A stretch of 6,815 nucleotides of DNA. It comes from Litoreibacter sp. Lineage in GTDB: Bacteria > Pseudomonadota > Alphaproteobacteria > Rhodobacterales > Rhodobacteraceae. Both the position numbers and the translations under genes were made by a program. The stretch lies in contig JABDPP010000265.1 of NCBI GenBank assembly GCA_013042765.1, positions 1 to 6,815 on the forward strand. Direction: 5' to 3'. Below are positions 1-6,326 of the stretch, in pieces (positions within the stretch are counted from its first letter, which is position 1; the number at the start of each line of letters is the position of its first letter). Below the pieces are notes generated by a model. It ran no database searches and was not told the DNA's origin. It saw only the letters and a list, made by a program, of their open reading frames with translations.

Positions 1-1663
1 GCGCAGCCCGGACGATTGCAGCCGCAATCGGGTGCTCGGAGCGCTCTTCAACCGCCGCCACGAGACGCAGCACGTCCGGCTCATCAAATCCCGGCGCAAG
101 TTTCAGATCGCTCAATTCAGGCCGCCCTTCGGTCAGGGTACCGGTTTTGTCGAGCGCCACGACTTCGACACCCTGCAGGCTTTGCAGCGCGTCGCCCTTG
201 CGAAACAGAACACCCAGCTCCGCAGCCCGTCCGGTCCCAACCATGATCGAGGTCGGCGTGGCCAAACCCATCGCACAGGGACAAGCGATGATCAGAACCG
301 CAACCCCAGCCACAAGCGCATATCCAAGCGCCGGATCCGGTCCGAAGATCAGCCAAAGCGCCACAGTCAAAGCGGCAGCGGCCATGACGGCAGGTACGAA
401 CCACAAGGTGACCCGGTTGACCGCATCCTGAATGGGCAGACGCGCGGCCTGCGCGCGCTCGACCATACGGATGATCTGGGCCAGCGCCGTATCGGCACCA
501 ACCTTCTCCGCCCGAAAGACGAGCGCTCCGGTGCCGTTTACAGTGCCACCGACAAGCGGCGCGCCATCGCTCTTGAGAACCGGGATCGGTTCACCGGAAA
601 TCATGCTTTCATCGACATAGCTGGTGCCGCTTGTCACCACTCCATCAACTGCAATCTTTTCCCCGGGCCGCAGATGAAGCAGATCGCCGACCACGACATC
701 CTCAACAGGCAATTCGAGGAGCTGTCCATCTCGTTCCACCCGCGCCGTCTTGGCGCGTAAGCCGATCAGCTTTCGGATCGCCTCCCCCGTGCGCCCTTTG
801 GCGCGCGCCTCAAGGCACCGCCCGAGCAGGATCAGAGTGACAATGACCGCTGCCGCTTCAAAATAAACAGCCGCGCTTCCGGAGGGCAGGATCCCCGGCA
901 GGAAGGTCGAGACAACCGAAAACACCCAGGCGGCACCTGCCCCGAGCGCGACAAGCGAGTTCATGTCAGGCGCGCCCTTGAGTAAGGCCGGAACGCCAAG
1001 CAGGAAGAACTGCCGTCCCGGCCAAACCAGAACGGCAGTGGTCAGAGCAAACTGGATCAAGCGGCTTGTTTGGGTGCCAATGGAGTTCTCGATCCACATG
1101 TGAAACGCTGGAAGCGCATGGCTGCCCATCTCAAGGACGAAAACCGGCAAGGTCAGCATCGCAGCCAGCATGAACGAGGACCAAAGCTGATCAGCGGCTG
1201 CGGACTGGCGATCGGCTGCATCTTCACCGGATTTCACCAGATGCACCGGATATCCCGCAATGTCCGCAGCGCGTAGCATGTCGTCACGCGCTCCACTGCC
1301 GGACAAAAGCTCCACCTCGGCCCGTCCGGTTGCAAGATTGACCTGTGCGCGAACGACCCCGGGCACGCCCAGCAACGCGGTCTCCAGCCGCTGAACGCAA
1401 GACGCACAGGACAGGTTCTCAACCTCCAGTTGGACCGCTTGCGTTACGGCCGGATACCCCGCCTGCTCCAACGCAGCGACAAGCGCCCCGGCCTTGATGC
1501 CCTGCCCCCGAACCAATGCGGATTCGGTTGCAAGGTTCACCTCGGCGGTGGAGACACCCGGAACCGATCCGAGCGCATTTTCCGCCCGCCCAACGCAGGA
1601 GCCACAGCTCAACCGGCTGATCTGCAGGCGCATACCACCCAACTTCTCATCCTGATGCGTCAT
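1..1663 (-). CDS. copA: Cu(I)-translocating P1B-type ATPase CopA, partial (C-terminus beyond the left edge)
   Basis: Inner-membrane ATPase that exports cuprous ions from the cytoplasm; 554 residues are present and the frame is open to the window edge. Two N-terminal heavy-metal-associated domains are visible, with Cys pairs C20-x2-C23 (LSCGSC) and C86-x2-C89 (LSCASC). Membrane segments follow from about residue 160, with a His/Met-bearing outer loop (H182, H188, M189). The actuator has SGE at 356-358, the transmembrane metal site is C461-P462-C463, the phosphorylation motif is DKTGT at 505-509, and the nucleotide-binding domain begins with SEHP (542-545). CPC plus SEHP is the Cu(I) subgroup pattern. 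The GDG hinge and last two helices are missing because of the window edge. The ATG at 1663 is chosen because AAAAGG (1672-1677) lies 8 nt upstream; M11 at 1633 is a less likely start. A MerR-type promoter lies just upstream. Family assignment is very safe; copA versus actP is only naming. Confidence 0.96.
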   Translation of the reverse strand, partial: MTHQDEKLGGMRLQISRLSCGSCVGRAENALGSVPGVSTAEVNLATESALVRGQGIKAGALVAALEQAGYPAVTQAVQLEVENLSCASCVQRLETALLGVPGVVRAQVNLATGRAEVELLSGSGARDDMLRAADIAGYPVHLVKSGEDAADRQSAAADQLWSSFMLAAMLTLPVFVLEMGSHALPAFHMWIENSIGTQTSRLIQFALTTAVLVWPGRQFFLLGVPALLKGAPDMNSLVALGAGAAWVFSVVSTFLPGILPSGSAAVYFEAAAVIVTLILLGRCLEARAKGRTGEAIRKLIGLRAKTARVERDGQLLELPVEDVVVGDLLHLRPGEKIAVDGVVTSGTSYVDESMISGEPIPVLKSDGAPLVGGTVNGTGALVFRAEKVGADTALAQIIRMVERAQAARLPIQDAVNRVTLWFVPAVMAAAALTVALWLIFGPDPALGYALVAGVAVLIIACPCAMGLATPTSIMVGTGRAAELGVLFRKGDALQSLQGVEVVALDKTGTLTEGRPELSDLKLAPGFDEPDVLRLVAAVEERSEHPIAAAIVRAA

Positions 1664-1694
1664 GGCCAAAGCCTTTTCTCAATCCTATGGGATC

Positions 1695-1725
1695 GAGATA
1701 AGGGTTCCCGTGACTGGAAGGTCAA
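1695..1725 (-). promoter_or_regulatory. CueR/HmrR-type (MerR family) copper-responsive promoter of copA
   Basis: Read on the minus strand: -35 TTGACC (1720-1725), a 19-bp spacer, and -10 TATCTC (1695-1700). The spacer carries an imperfect dyad, ACCTTCC (1716-1722), 7 bp, then GGAACCC (1702-1708). The over-long 19-bp spacer and the ACCTTCC/GGAA arms 7 bp apart are hallmarks of promoters that MerR-family activators such as CueR and HmrR untwist when copper binds. It sits about 30 bp upstream of the copA ATG, implying a short leader. The regulator gene is not in this window. Binding is inferred from sequence only. Confidence 0.82.
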
Positions 1726-1790
1726 GAGCGTTCAGGTATTTTTGCCAATTTCTGCGTGGAACCGAGCAAGGAAGTCAGGTTCGCGCTGTT

Positions 1791-2492
1791 TCAGCCCCGA
1801 AAACCGGTGGCCACGACGAATTTCTCCGAACTGTCCGAACGACTTGCAGGCGGTTTGAAATTTGCAACCTTGGTGAATTTCTGCTTCAGGAGCTTCTGCA
1901 GATCTCCCTCTGCTCCTCCTGCCAGAACCTTGGCCACGAAGGTGCCCCCCTCTTCGAGGACATCAAACGCGAAATATGCAGCGGCCTCGCACAAGGCGAT
2001 GATCCGCAAATGATCGGTCTGCTTGTGGCCTGAGCTTGCTGCCGCCATGTCGCTCATCACGACATCAGCCGGCCCACCGAGCCAGTCTTTCACCTGCTGG
2101 TCGGCATCATCCTCCAGAAAGTCCAAAACATGGGTTTCCGCGCCCGCGATCGACTCAACTTCCTGAATGTCGATCCCGAGAACCCGCCCCACGGCCTTGG
2201 TTTTTCGCTCGCCAAGCGCGTTGACCCGCTTGACGGCAACCTGACACCAGCCCCCCGGCGCGCAGCCAAGATCGACCACTCGTGCGCCTGGAACCAGAAA
2301 CCGGTACTTGTCGTCAGTCTCGAGAATCTTGTAGGCAGCCCGTCCCCGCATGCCTTCGGACTGGGCCCGTTTGACATAAGGATCGTTCAGCTGCCGCTCG
2401 AGCCAGCGCGTCGAAGACAGCTTGCGCCCGCGTGCTGTCTTGACCTTCACCTTGAGATCCCGCTGTCCGCGCCCGCTGGTATTCTTAGCCAT
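1791..2492 (-). CDS. rlmE: 23S rRNA (uridine-2'-O)-methyltransferase RlmE (FtsJ/RrmJ)
   Basis: SAM-dependent 2'-O-methyltransferase that modifies the A-loop uridine of 23S rRNA (U2552 in E. coli) late in 50S assembly. The protein is 233 aa, slightly longer than the E. coli enzyme (about 209 aa) owing to a basic N-terminal extension (residues 1-25, rich in Lys and Arg). The SAM-binding motif I is [10 protein letters not shown] (73-82). The K-D-K-E catalytic tetrad is intact at K55, D148, K188 and E223; the last three steps have the same spacing as E. coli D124, K164 and E199. The ATG at 2492 gives the typical MAKN... start; its ribosome binding site is weak (GAAG, 9 nt upstream). It lies 66 bp downstream of the Ppx/GppA gene on the same strand with no visible terminator between them, so co-transcription is likely. 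It ends about 65 bp before the copA promoter. Confidence 0.96.
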   Translation of the reverse strand: MAKNTSGRGQRDLKVKVKTARGRKLSSTRWLERQLNDPYVKRAQSEGMRGRAAYKILETDDKYRFLVPGARVVDLGCAPGGWCQVAVKRVNALGERKTKAVGRVLGIDIQEVESIAGAETHVLDFLEDDADQQVKDWLGGPADVVMSDMAAASSGHKQTDHLRIIALCEAAAYFAFDVLEEGGTFVAKVLAGGAEGDLQKLLKQKFTKVANFKPPASRSDSSEKFVVATGFRG

Positions 2493-2558
2493 TGCTCAGT
2501 TCTTCATTTCTCTAAAAACATCCAAAGCCCATACTCTGCCAGCCCGCAAATGGCCAGA

Positions 2559-3689
2559 TCAGTAGGGCCCCTCCTCCAAGACGCCATCGCTGCTCATCTG
2601 CGCATAAAGCAGCCCCTCGCGCAGGCCCCGATCCGCGACCGAGAGCCGGTCGGTCGGCCAGACCCGCAGCAGCGCCTGCAGGATCGCCGCCCCTGACATT
2701 ATCAGCGCATGCCTATCACGCCCAATACGTGGATCAGTGCGCCGACCCTCGGGTCCCATATGCAGGTAACTCTGGATCACATGGTCGATCTGATCCGAGG
2801 TCATGCGCAAACCATCCACCTTGTTGCGGTCATACCGGCGCAACCCCAGATGGCTTGCTGCCACGGTGGTCACCGTGCCGCTGGTGCCCACGATCTGAAA
2901 GCCCTCGCGCACCTGATCGGCATCCTTGTAGGGCGAGAATTCGGCGAGGTTCTCTTCGAAAAACCAACTCATCAGGGCAAAGCGCGCGGCGTCATCATCC
3001 ACGTCATTGAACTGATCGCGCAAGGTCGCCACGCCCAGAGGCACGGAGATCCAGTCGACGACTTTCGCGGCCGGAAACCCGCTCTCTGCGGGATCAAAGC
3101 CTGTGTGCAGGCGCATGATCGCACGGGGCCGGTCGACCCTCGGCACCCGCGAGAGGTCAATCCAGACCAACTCCGTCGAGCCGCCGCCGATATCAACCAC
3201 CAGCAATTGTTCGGTCTTTACGCTGACCAGCGGTGCACAGCTGACAACGGCCAGACGCGCCTCTTCCTCCGGCTCAATGATCTCGAGCTCCAAACCGGTC
3301 TCGCGTTTCACCAGATCGATGAACTCCCCGGCATTGCGCGCACGCCGGCAGGCCTCGGTCGCCACGAGGCGCATGCGGCGCACATCGTGATGGCGCAGTT
3401 TCTTCTGGCAAATCTTCAGCGCCCCGACGGTGCGGGCCATCGATGAGCGTGACAAGCGTCCGGAGGCTTCGAGCCCGGCCCCCAACTGTACGGATTTGGA
3501 GAAACTGTCGACGACGTGAAACTGCGAGCCTTTAGGCTGCGCAACCAGCATCCGGCACGCGTTCGTCCCGAGGTCGAGCGCGGCATATAGGTCAGCCGGA
3601 TCCGGCGCCGCGAGCGGGCGGTTTTCTGGTTCAGGTCGTGCGACCGGTTTGACGTAACCGCCCGCGGGTTTGGGCGTCTTTCGCGCCAT
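2559..3689 (-). CDS. ppx: Ppx/GppA family phosphatase (exopolyphosphatase or pppGpp phosphohydrolase), short form
   Basis: Cytoplasmic ASKHA-fold phosphatase that removes terminal phosphates from polyphosphate and/or pppGpp. The 376 residues cover the two-lobed Ppx/GppA core but lack the C-terminal HD-like domain of E. coli Ppx (513 aa). Visible motifs are phosphate loop 1 (ALDLGTN, 37-43), an EEEAR segment (141-145) whose last Glu, E143, aligns with catalytic Glu121 of E. coli Ppx, phosphate loop 2 DIGGGSTE (166-173), GTSGTVTT (268-275), and the late DRGLREGLL signature (353-361). The first 33 residues are Pro/Arg/Lys-rich and probably disordered. I chose the ATG at 3689: GGAGG (3701-3705) lies 11 nt upstream, whereas the in-frame TTG at 3707 sits on top of that site. 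It is divergent from the MetF cluster and upstream of rlmE. Substrate preference (polyP versus pppGpp) cannot be read from sequence. Confidence 0.92.
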   Translation of the reverse strand: MARKTPKPAGGYVKPVARPEPENRPLAAPDPADLYAALDLGTNACRMLVAQPKGSQFHVVDSFSKSVQLGAGLEASGRLSRSSMARTVGALKICQKKLRHHDVRRMRLVATEACRRARNAGEFIDLVKRETGLELEIIEPEEEARLAVVSCAPLVSVKTEQLLVVDIGGGSTELVWIDLSRVPRVDRPRAIMRLHTGFDPAESGFPAAKVVDWISVPLGVATLRDQFNDVDDDAARFALMSWFFEENLAEFSPYKDADQVREGFQIVGTSGTVTTVAASHLGLRRYDRNKVDGLRMTSDQIDHVIQSYLHMGPEGRRTDPRIGRDRHALIMSGAAILQALLRVWPTDRLSVADRGLREGLLYAQMSSDGVLEEGPY

Positions 3690-3700
3690 AACTGCCGGGG

Positions 3701-3705
3701 CCTCC
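3701..3705 (-). promoter_or_regulatory. Ribosome binding site deciding the ppx start
   Basis: GGAGG on the minus strand, 11 nt before the ATG at 3689. It overlaps the start region of the possible longer reading frame beginning TTG at 3707, which argues against that start. Confidence 0.6.
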
Positions 3706-3797
3706 AATTTGGGGTTAACCTCAACCTAGGCATCGCCCCAGCGTCACGCAAGTTTTCTCCTGCAAACCGGCTCATAAAAACCTTGAGCAGAACGATG

Positions 3798-3809
3798 AGA
3801 GCATGCTCT
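3798..3809. repeat. Perfect 12-bp palindrome AGAGCATGCTCT
   Basis: The sequence equals its own reverse complement over all 12 bases. It lies about 110 bp from the ppx start and about 180 bp from the first gene of the plus-strand cluster, so it could be an operator for either. No regulator is assigned; a perfect 12-mer palindrome can also arise by chance. Confidence 0.5.
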
Positions 3810-3954
3810 GGCGTTCCAGGGGGCCGATGTCATAGACACGTCGAGAGATGAAGCGACGCGCAGAGACATCCCACGGGCAATTTAGCTGCAAGTCGCTGGA
3901 CGCTGGTTTTCTGTCGAAATCGACCGCTGTGTTCGCAACAAATCGAGCTAGGGT

Positions 3955-3970
3955 CACAGTCGAGACTGTG
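3955..3970 (+). promoter_or_regulatory. Hairpin abutting the ribosome binding site of the MetF cluster
   Basis: CACAGTC (3955-3961) pairs perfectly with GACTGTG (3964-3970) across GA; a 6-bp stem with a four-base CGAG loop is the realistic RNA form. The stem ends directly before GGAAAGG (3971-3977), the ribosome binding site of the ATG at 3986. It could tune translation or serve as a DNA operator. There is no U-tract after it, so it is not an intrinsic terminator. The structure is seen in the sequence; the function is inferred. Confidence 0.45.
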
Positions 3971-3985
3971 GGAAAGGTTAAAAGC

Positions 3986-4285
3986 ATGGCGGATGTCACA
4001 ATCGTTTACTGGCGCGATATCCCGGCGCAGGTCATCGTCGGCAAAGGCCGGCGCGGCGCCAAGGTGCAATTGCCCGAGCGTTTCGAGCAGGCCATTGACC
4101 GCTGCGCCATGAAAGTTGGCGCCCGCGACACCGACGCCTATCTGGCGGATTGGCGCAAGGCGCCACCCTACAGTGTCGAAGGCGATGCCCAAGAGGTCGC
4201 AAAAGCTGAAGCCGCGCGCCTGGATGCAGACTACGACGTGGAGAAAATCAAAGCCCTGATTGCCAATGACGGCAAATCGGCTTGA
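3986..4285 (+). CDS. Small 'virulence factor'-family protein co-operonic with MetF, function unknown
   Basis: A 99-aa soluble protein with no signal peptide or membrane segment. It resembles the small alphaproteobacterial family that databases label 'virulence factor' (I believe Pfam Virulence_fact, PF13769); nothing here supports a role in virulence. Visible features are VTIVYWRDIPAQVIVGKG (4-21), a basic GKGRRGAK patch (19-26), LPERFEQAIDRCAM (29-42), and a DAYLADWRK segment (50-58) before a helical, charged C-terminus. There is one Cys (C40), so it is not a zinc or Fe-S protein of the MetV type. The ATG at 3986 is chosen because GGAAAGG (3971-3977) lies 8 nt upstream; an in-frame ATG at 3848 would add 46 residues of no recognisable character. 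It is the first gene of the cluster, 19 bp before metF, so a role in folate-linked methyl transfer or as a MetF partner is a reasonable inference, not shown. Confidence 0.88.
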   Translation: MADVTIVYWRDIPAQVIVGKGRRGAKVQLPERFEQAIDRCAMKVGARDTDAYLADWRKAPPYSVEGDAQEVAKAEAARLDADYDVEKIKALIANDGKSA

Positions 4286-4292
4286 GCATATG

Positions 4293-4297
4293 AAGGA
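4293..4297 (+). promoter_or_regulatory. Ribosome binding site deciding the metF start
   Basis: AAGGA lies 7 nt before the ATG at 4305, an ideal spacing. The two earlier in-frame ATGs (4260, inside the previous gene, and 4290) have no comparable site, so 4305 is preferred. Confidence 0.7.
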
Positions 4298-4304
4298 TTG
4301 GCTG

Positions 4305-5234
4305 ATGGCCTTGCTGAACTTCAAGCGCAAAGACGCGCCCGTCGAAAAGGCGGTCTCTCCCGAGATCGAGAGCTTGTTGCAGGACTACTCGATCGAGGTC
4401 ATGCCCCGTACCGCTGAGAAGGTGGAGGATTTCCGCGCGCTCCTGCCCGAACGGACGCGTGTCTACATCGCCCACATCGAGGGCACCCCGATCGAGGACA
4501 TGGTCGCAACTGCGTCCCGTCTGGCGCGCGACGGGTTCCGGGTCATGCCGCATTTCCCGGCCCGCATAATCAAGGATAACGCCGTGCTAGCCGACTGGAT
4601 CGCACGCTATCAGGGCGAGGCAGGCGTCGATCAAGCTCTCCTCCTCGCAGGTGGCGTGGCCGAGCCCCACGGTGCTTTTGAAAGCTCGATGCAGCTGATG
4701 GAGACGGGTCTTTTCGACAAGGCCGGCTTCAAACGCCTGCATGTCGCGGGGCATCCGGAGGGCAATCGCGATATCGATCCCGATGGCTCCATGAAGAATG
4801 TCGAAGACGCGCTCCGCTGGAAACAGGGCTTTTCCGAGCGCACCGACGCAAAAATGGCGCTCGCGACCCAATTCGCCTTTGACGCCAAACCCGTAATCGC
4901 CTGGGCAAACGCGCTGGCAGAGGCCGGCATCACCCTTCCGATCCATATCGGCGTGGCCGGCCCCGCAAAACTGCAAACACTCATCAAGTTCGCCATCGCC
5001 TGCGGTGTTGGGCCGTCTCTGAAGATCCTGCAGAAACGGGCCATGGATGTGAGCAAGCTGCTTCTGCCCTATGAGCCGACAGAATTCGTCGCGGAGCTTG
5101 CGGCCCACAAGGCGGCGCATCCTGACTTCAACATAACCAACGTCCATTTCTTCCCGCTGGGCGGGATCAAAACCAACGCGAACTGGGCGATTGCGAATGG
5201 CGGGCGCTCTGCCATTCCCGCCGCACAAAGCTGA
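4305..5234 (+). CDS. metF: Methylenetetrahydrofolate reductase, divergent MetF-like
   Basis: Flavoenzyme interconverting 5,10-methylene-THF and 5-methyl-THF; 309 aa, close to the E. coli MetF length (296 aa), with a single TIM-barrel domain and no zinc-binding extension. Retained family features are the N-terminal SIEVMPR strand, whose E31 matches catalytic Glu28 of E. coli, TQFAFD (188-193), whose Q189 matches Gln183, and the terminal VHFFPL segment (280-285). The usual LRGD flavin loop, with Asp120 in E. coli, reads LLAGG here (113-117), so the Asp is absent. The motif GHPEGN (149-154) replaces the usual AAYPExH. The start follows AAGGA at 4293-4297; ATG 4290 would add five residues. It lies 19 bp after the small gene and 14 bp before the methyl-THF methyltransferase, so it either supplies methyl-THF to that enzyme or oxidises the methyl-THF it makes. 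NADH or NADPH preference and reaction direction are not readable. Confidence 0.9.
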   Translation: MALLNFKRKDAPVEKAVSPEIESLLQDYSIEVMPRTAEKVEDFRALLPERTRVYIAHIEGTPIEDMVATASRLARDGFRVMPHFPARIIKDNAVLADWIARYQGEAGVDQALLLAGGVAEPHGAFESSMQLMETGLFDKAGFKRLHVAGHPEGNRDIDPDGSMKNVEDALRWKQGFSERTDAKMALATQFAFDAKPVIAWANALAEAGITLPIHIGVAGPAKLQTLIKFAIACGVGPSLKILQKRAMDVSKLLLPYEPTEFVAELAAHKAAHPDFNITNVHFFPLGGIKTNANWAIANGGRSAIPAAQS

Positions 5235-5248
5235 AAGAAGCATAAAGA

Positions 5249-6313
5249 ATGACCCGCACCATACTGGAATCCAAAACAAAAACCGTCGTAATTGGCTTTG
5301 ACGAGCCATTCTGCGTGATCGGGGAGCGGATCAACCCTACCGGGCGCAAGAAGCTCGCCGCCGAGCTCGAGGCTGGCGATTTCTCGACCGTGGAAAAGGA
5401 CGCTCTGGCCCAGGTCGCGGCCGGGGCCAATGTTCTCGACGTGAACGCCGGTGTTGTCTACAACTCGAACCCGAACCCGAACGAGACTGAGCCGCCCTTG
5501 ATGGGCAAGATGATTGAGCTTGTTCAAGGACTTGTAGACGTTCCTTTATGTATCGACAGCTCGGTTCCCGGTGCGCTGGAACGCGGCCTTGAGCTGGCTG
5601 AGGGTCGGCCGCTGCTGAACTCTGTCACAGGCGAGGAAGACCGACTGGAGCTCGTGCTCCCACTGGTCAAGAAATACAACGTACCGGTTGTGGCAATCTC
5701 CAACGACGACACCGGGATCTCCGAAGACCCGGACGTGCGCTTCGCGGTGGCAAAGAAGATCGTCGAACGCGCCGCGGATTTCGGAATTCCCGCCCACGAT
5801 ATCGTCGTCGATCCGCTGGTGATGCCGATCGGCGCTATGGGAACCGCAGGGCTTCAGGTCTTCACGCTGGTGCGCCGCCTGCGCGAGGAGCTTGGCGTCA
5901 ACACCACGTGCGGCGCCTCCAATATCAGCTTCGGCCTGCCGAACCGCCACGGCATCAACAACGCCTTCCTGCCGATGGCCATGGGCGCGGGCATGACCAG
6001 CGCGATCATGAACCCGATCGCCCTGCCTGTTGGGCCCGTGAAGCTTGAGGAAAAGAAAGCCCAACTAGCCGCGGCCGGCATCATCGTACCTGATGACGTC
6101 GACCCCGAGGTTCTGGCCCAACTGACTGGGATGGGCTCGACCAAGCCCCGCGCAGGTTCCGAAATGGAGGCAATCCGCGCCGCGAATTTCCTGACTGATA
6201 ACGATCCTCATGGCAGCGCCTGGATCCGCTTTAACAAAGCCACGAACGCAGACGGATCCGAGGCCGCGCAGCGTGGCGGGCGCGCGGGCGGTCGACGCCG
6301 ACGCCGGGCCTGA
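5249..6313 (+). CDS. Methyltetrahydrofolate:corrinoid methyltransferase (pterin-binding MetH-like module)
   Basis: Transfers the N5-methyl group between methyl-THF and the cobalt of a corrinoid protein. The 354 residues form one pterin-binding TIM barrel, like the methyl-THF domain of MetH or AcsE/CmuB/MtgA-type enzymes, with no homocysteine or B12-binding domain attached. Motifs: GERINPTG (25-32), LDVNAG (63-68), CIDSS (101-105), NSVTGEEDR (124-132), VVDPLVMPIG (186-195), GASNISFGLPNR (222-233). D103, N124, D188 and N225 fall at spacings matching AcsE pterin-binding D75, N97, D160 and N199. The C-terminus (341-354) is a Gly/Arg-rich basic tail with five Arg in a row, unusual for the fold. 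The ATG at 5249 has AAGAAG (5235-5240) 8 nt upstream. Neighbours are MetF upstream and a RamA-like activator downstream. The best fit is the methyl-THF subunit of a split methionine synthase; a demethylation-pathway enzyme is the alternative. Confidence 0.92.
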   Translation: MTRTILESKTKTVVIGFDEPFCVIGERINPTGRKKLAAELEAGDFSTVEKDALAQVAAGANVLDVNAGVVYNSNPNPNETEPPLMGKMIELVQGLVDVPLCIDSSVPGALERGLELAEGRPLLNSVTGEEDRLELVLPLVKKYNVPVVAISNDDTGISEDPDVRFAVAKKIVERAADFGIPAHDIVVDPLVMPIGAMGTAGLQVFTLVRRLREELGVNTTCGASNISFGLPNRHGINNAFLPMAMGAGMTSAIMNPIALPVGPVKLEEKKAQLAAAGIIVPDDVDPEVLAQLTGMGSTKPRAGSEMEAIRAANFLTDNDPHGSAWIRFNKATNADGSEAAQRGGRAGGRRRRRA

Positions 6314-6326
6314 TCGCACTGCATCG

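Larger units (their letters stand above)
3690..3985. other. Divergent intergenic control region between ppx and the MetF cluster
   Basis: This 296-bp stretch has no convincing gene: open frames in it have no recognisable composition or motifs. It must hold the minus-strand promoter of ppx/rlmE and the plus-strand promoter of the MetF cluster. A weak minus-strand candidate is TTGCGT (3746-3751), 17 bp, TAGGTT (3723-3728). I could not identify a convincing plus-strand -35/-10 pair. It also contains a 12-bp palindrome (3798-3809), short inverted repeats CTGG/CCAG (3808-3819) and GTCGA/TCGAC (3913-3924), and a hairpin next to the first ribosome binding site (3955-3970). I see no match to the SAM-II, SAM/SAH or cobalamin riboswitch consensus as I remember them. 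Confidence 0.7.

Noticed and set aside
32..760. Long plus-strand open frame of 242 codons in the copA region
   Set aside because: It lies opposite copA, which shows all P1B-ATPase motifs; the plus-strand translation has no recognisable domain and is an antisense by-product of GC-rich codon use.
1726..1790. Intrinsic terminator after rlmE
   Set aside because: Only a 5-bp GAACC/GGTTC stem with a 14-base loop and no following U-tract is present, which is too weak to call.
2709..3446. Plus-strand open frame of 245 codons opposite the Ppx/GppA gene
   Set aside because: The minus-strand frame carries the phosphatase signatures (DLGTN, DIGGGSTE, GTSGTVTT); the opposite frame has none and has no good ribosome binding site.
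3848..3985. N-terminal extension of the 99-aa protein from an upstream in-frame ATG
   Set aside because: The extra 46 residues have no recognisable composition, and the ATG at 3986 has GGAAAGG at ideal spacing and begins with the family-like MADVTIVYWR.
3870..3985. SAM-II, SAM/SAH or cobalamin riboswitch upstream of the methyl-transfer cluster
   Set aside because: The leader lacks the conserved core sequences of these classes as I remember them; only a simple hairpin is seen. A covariance-model search would settle it.
3830..4330. Minus-strand open frame of 166 codons covering the divergent region and the small gene
   Set aside because: It is antisense to the 99-aa gene, extends into metF, and its translation resembles no family I know; the plus-strand gene has a strong ribosome binding site and a known family pattern.
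4587..5309. Minus-strand open frame of 240 codons opposite metF
   Set aside because: It is antisense to a clear MetF homologue and extends across the metF stop and the next gene's start without any recognisable motif.
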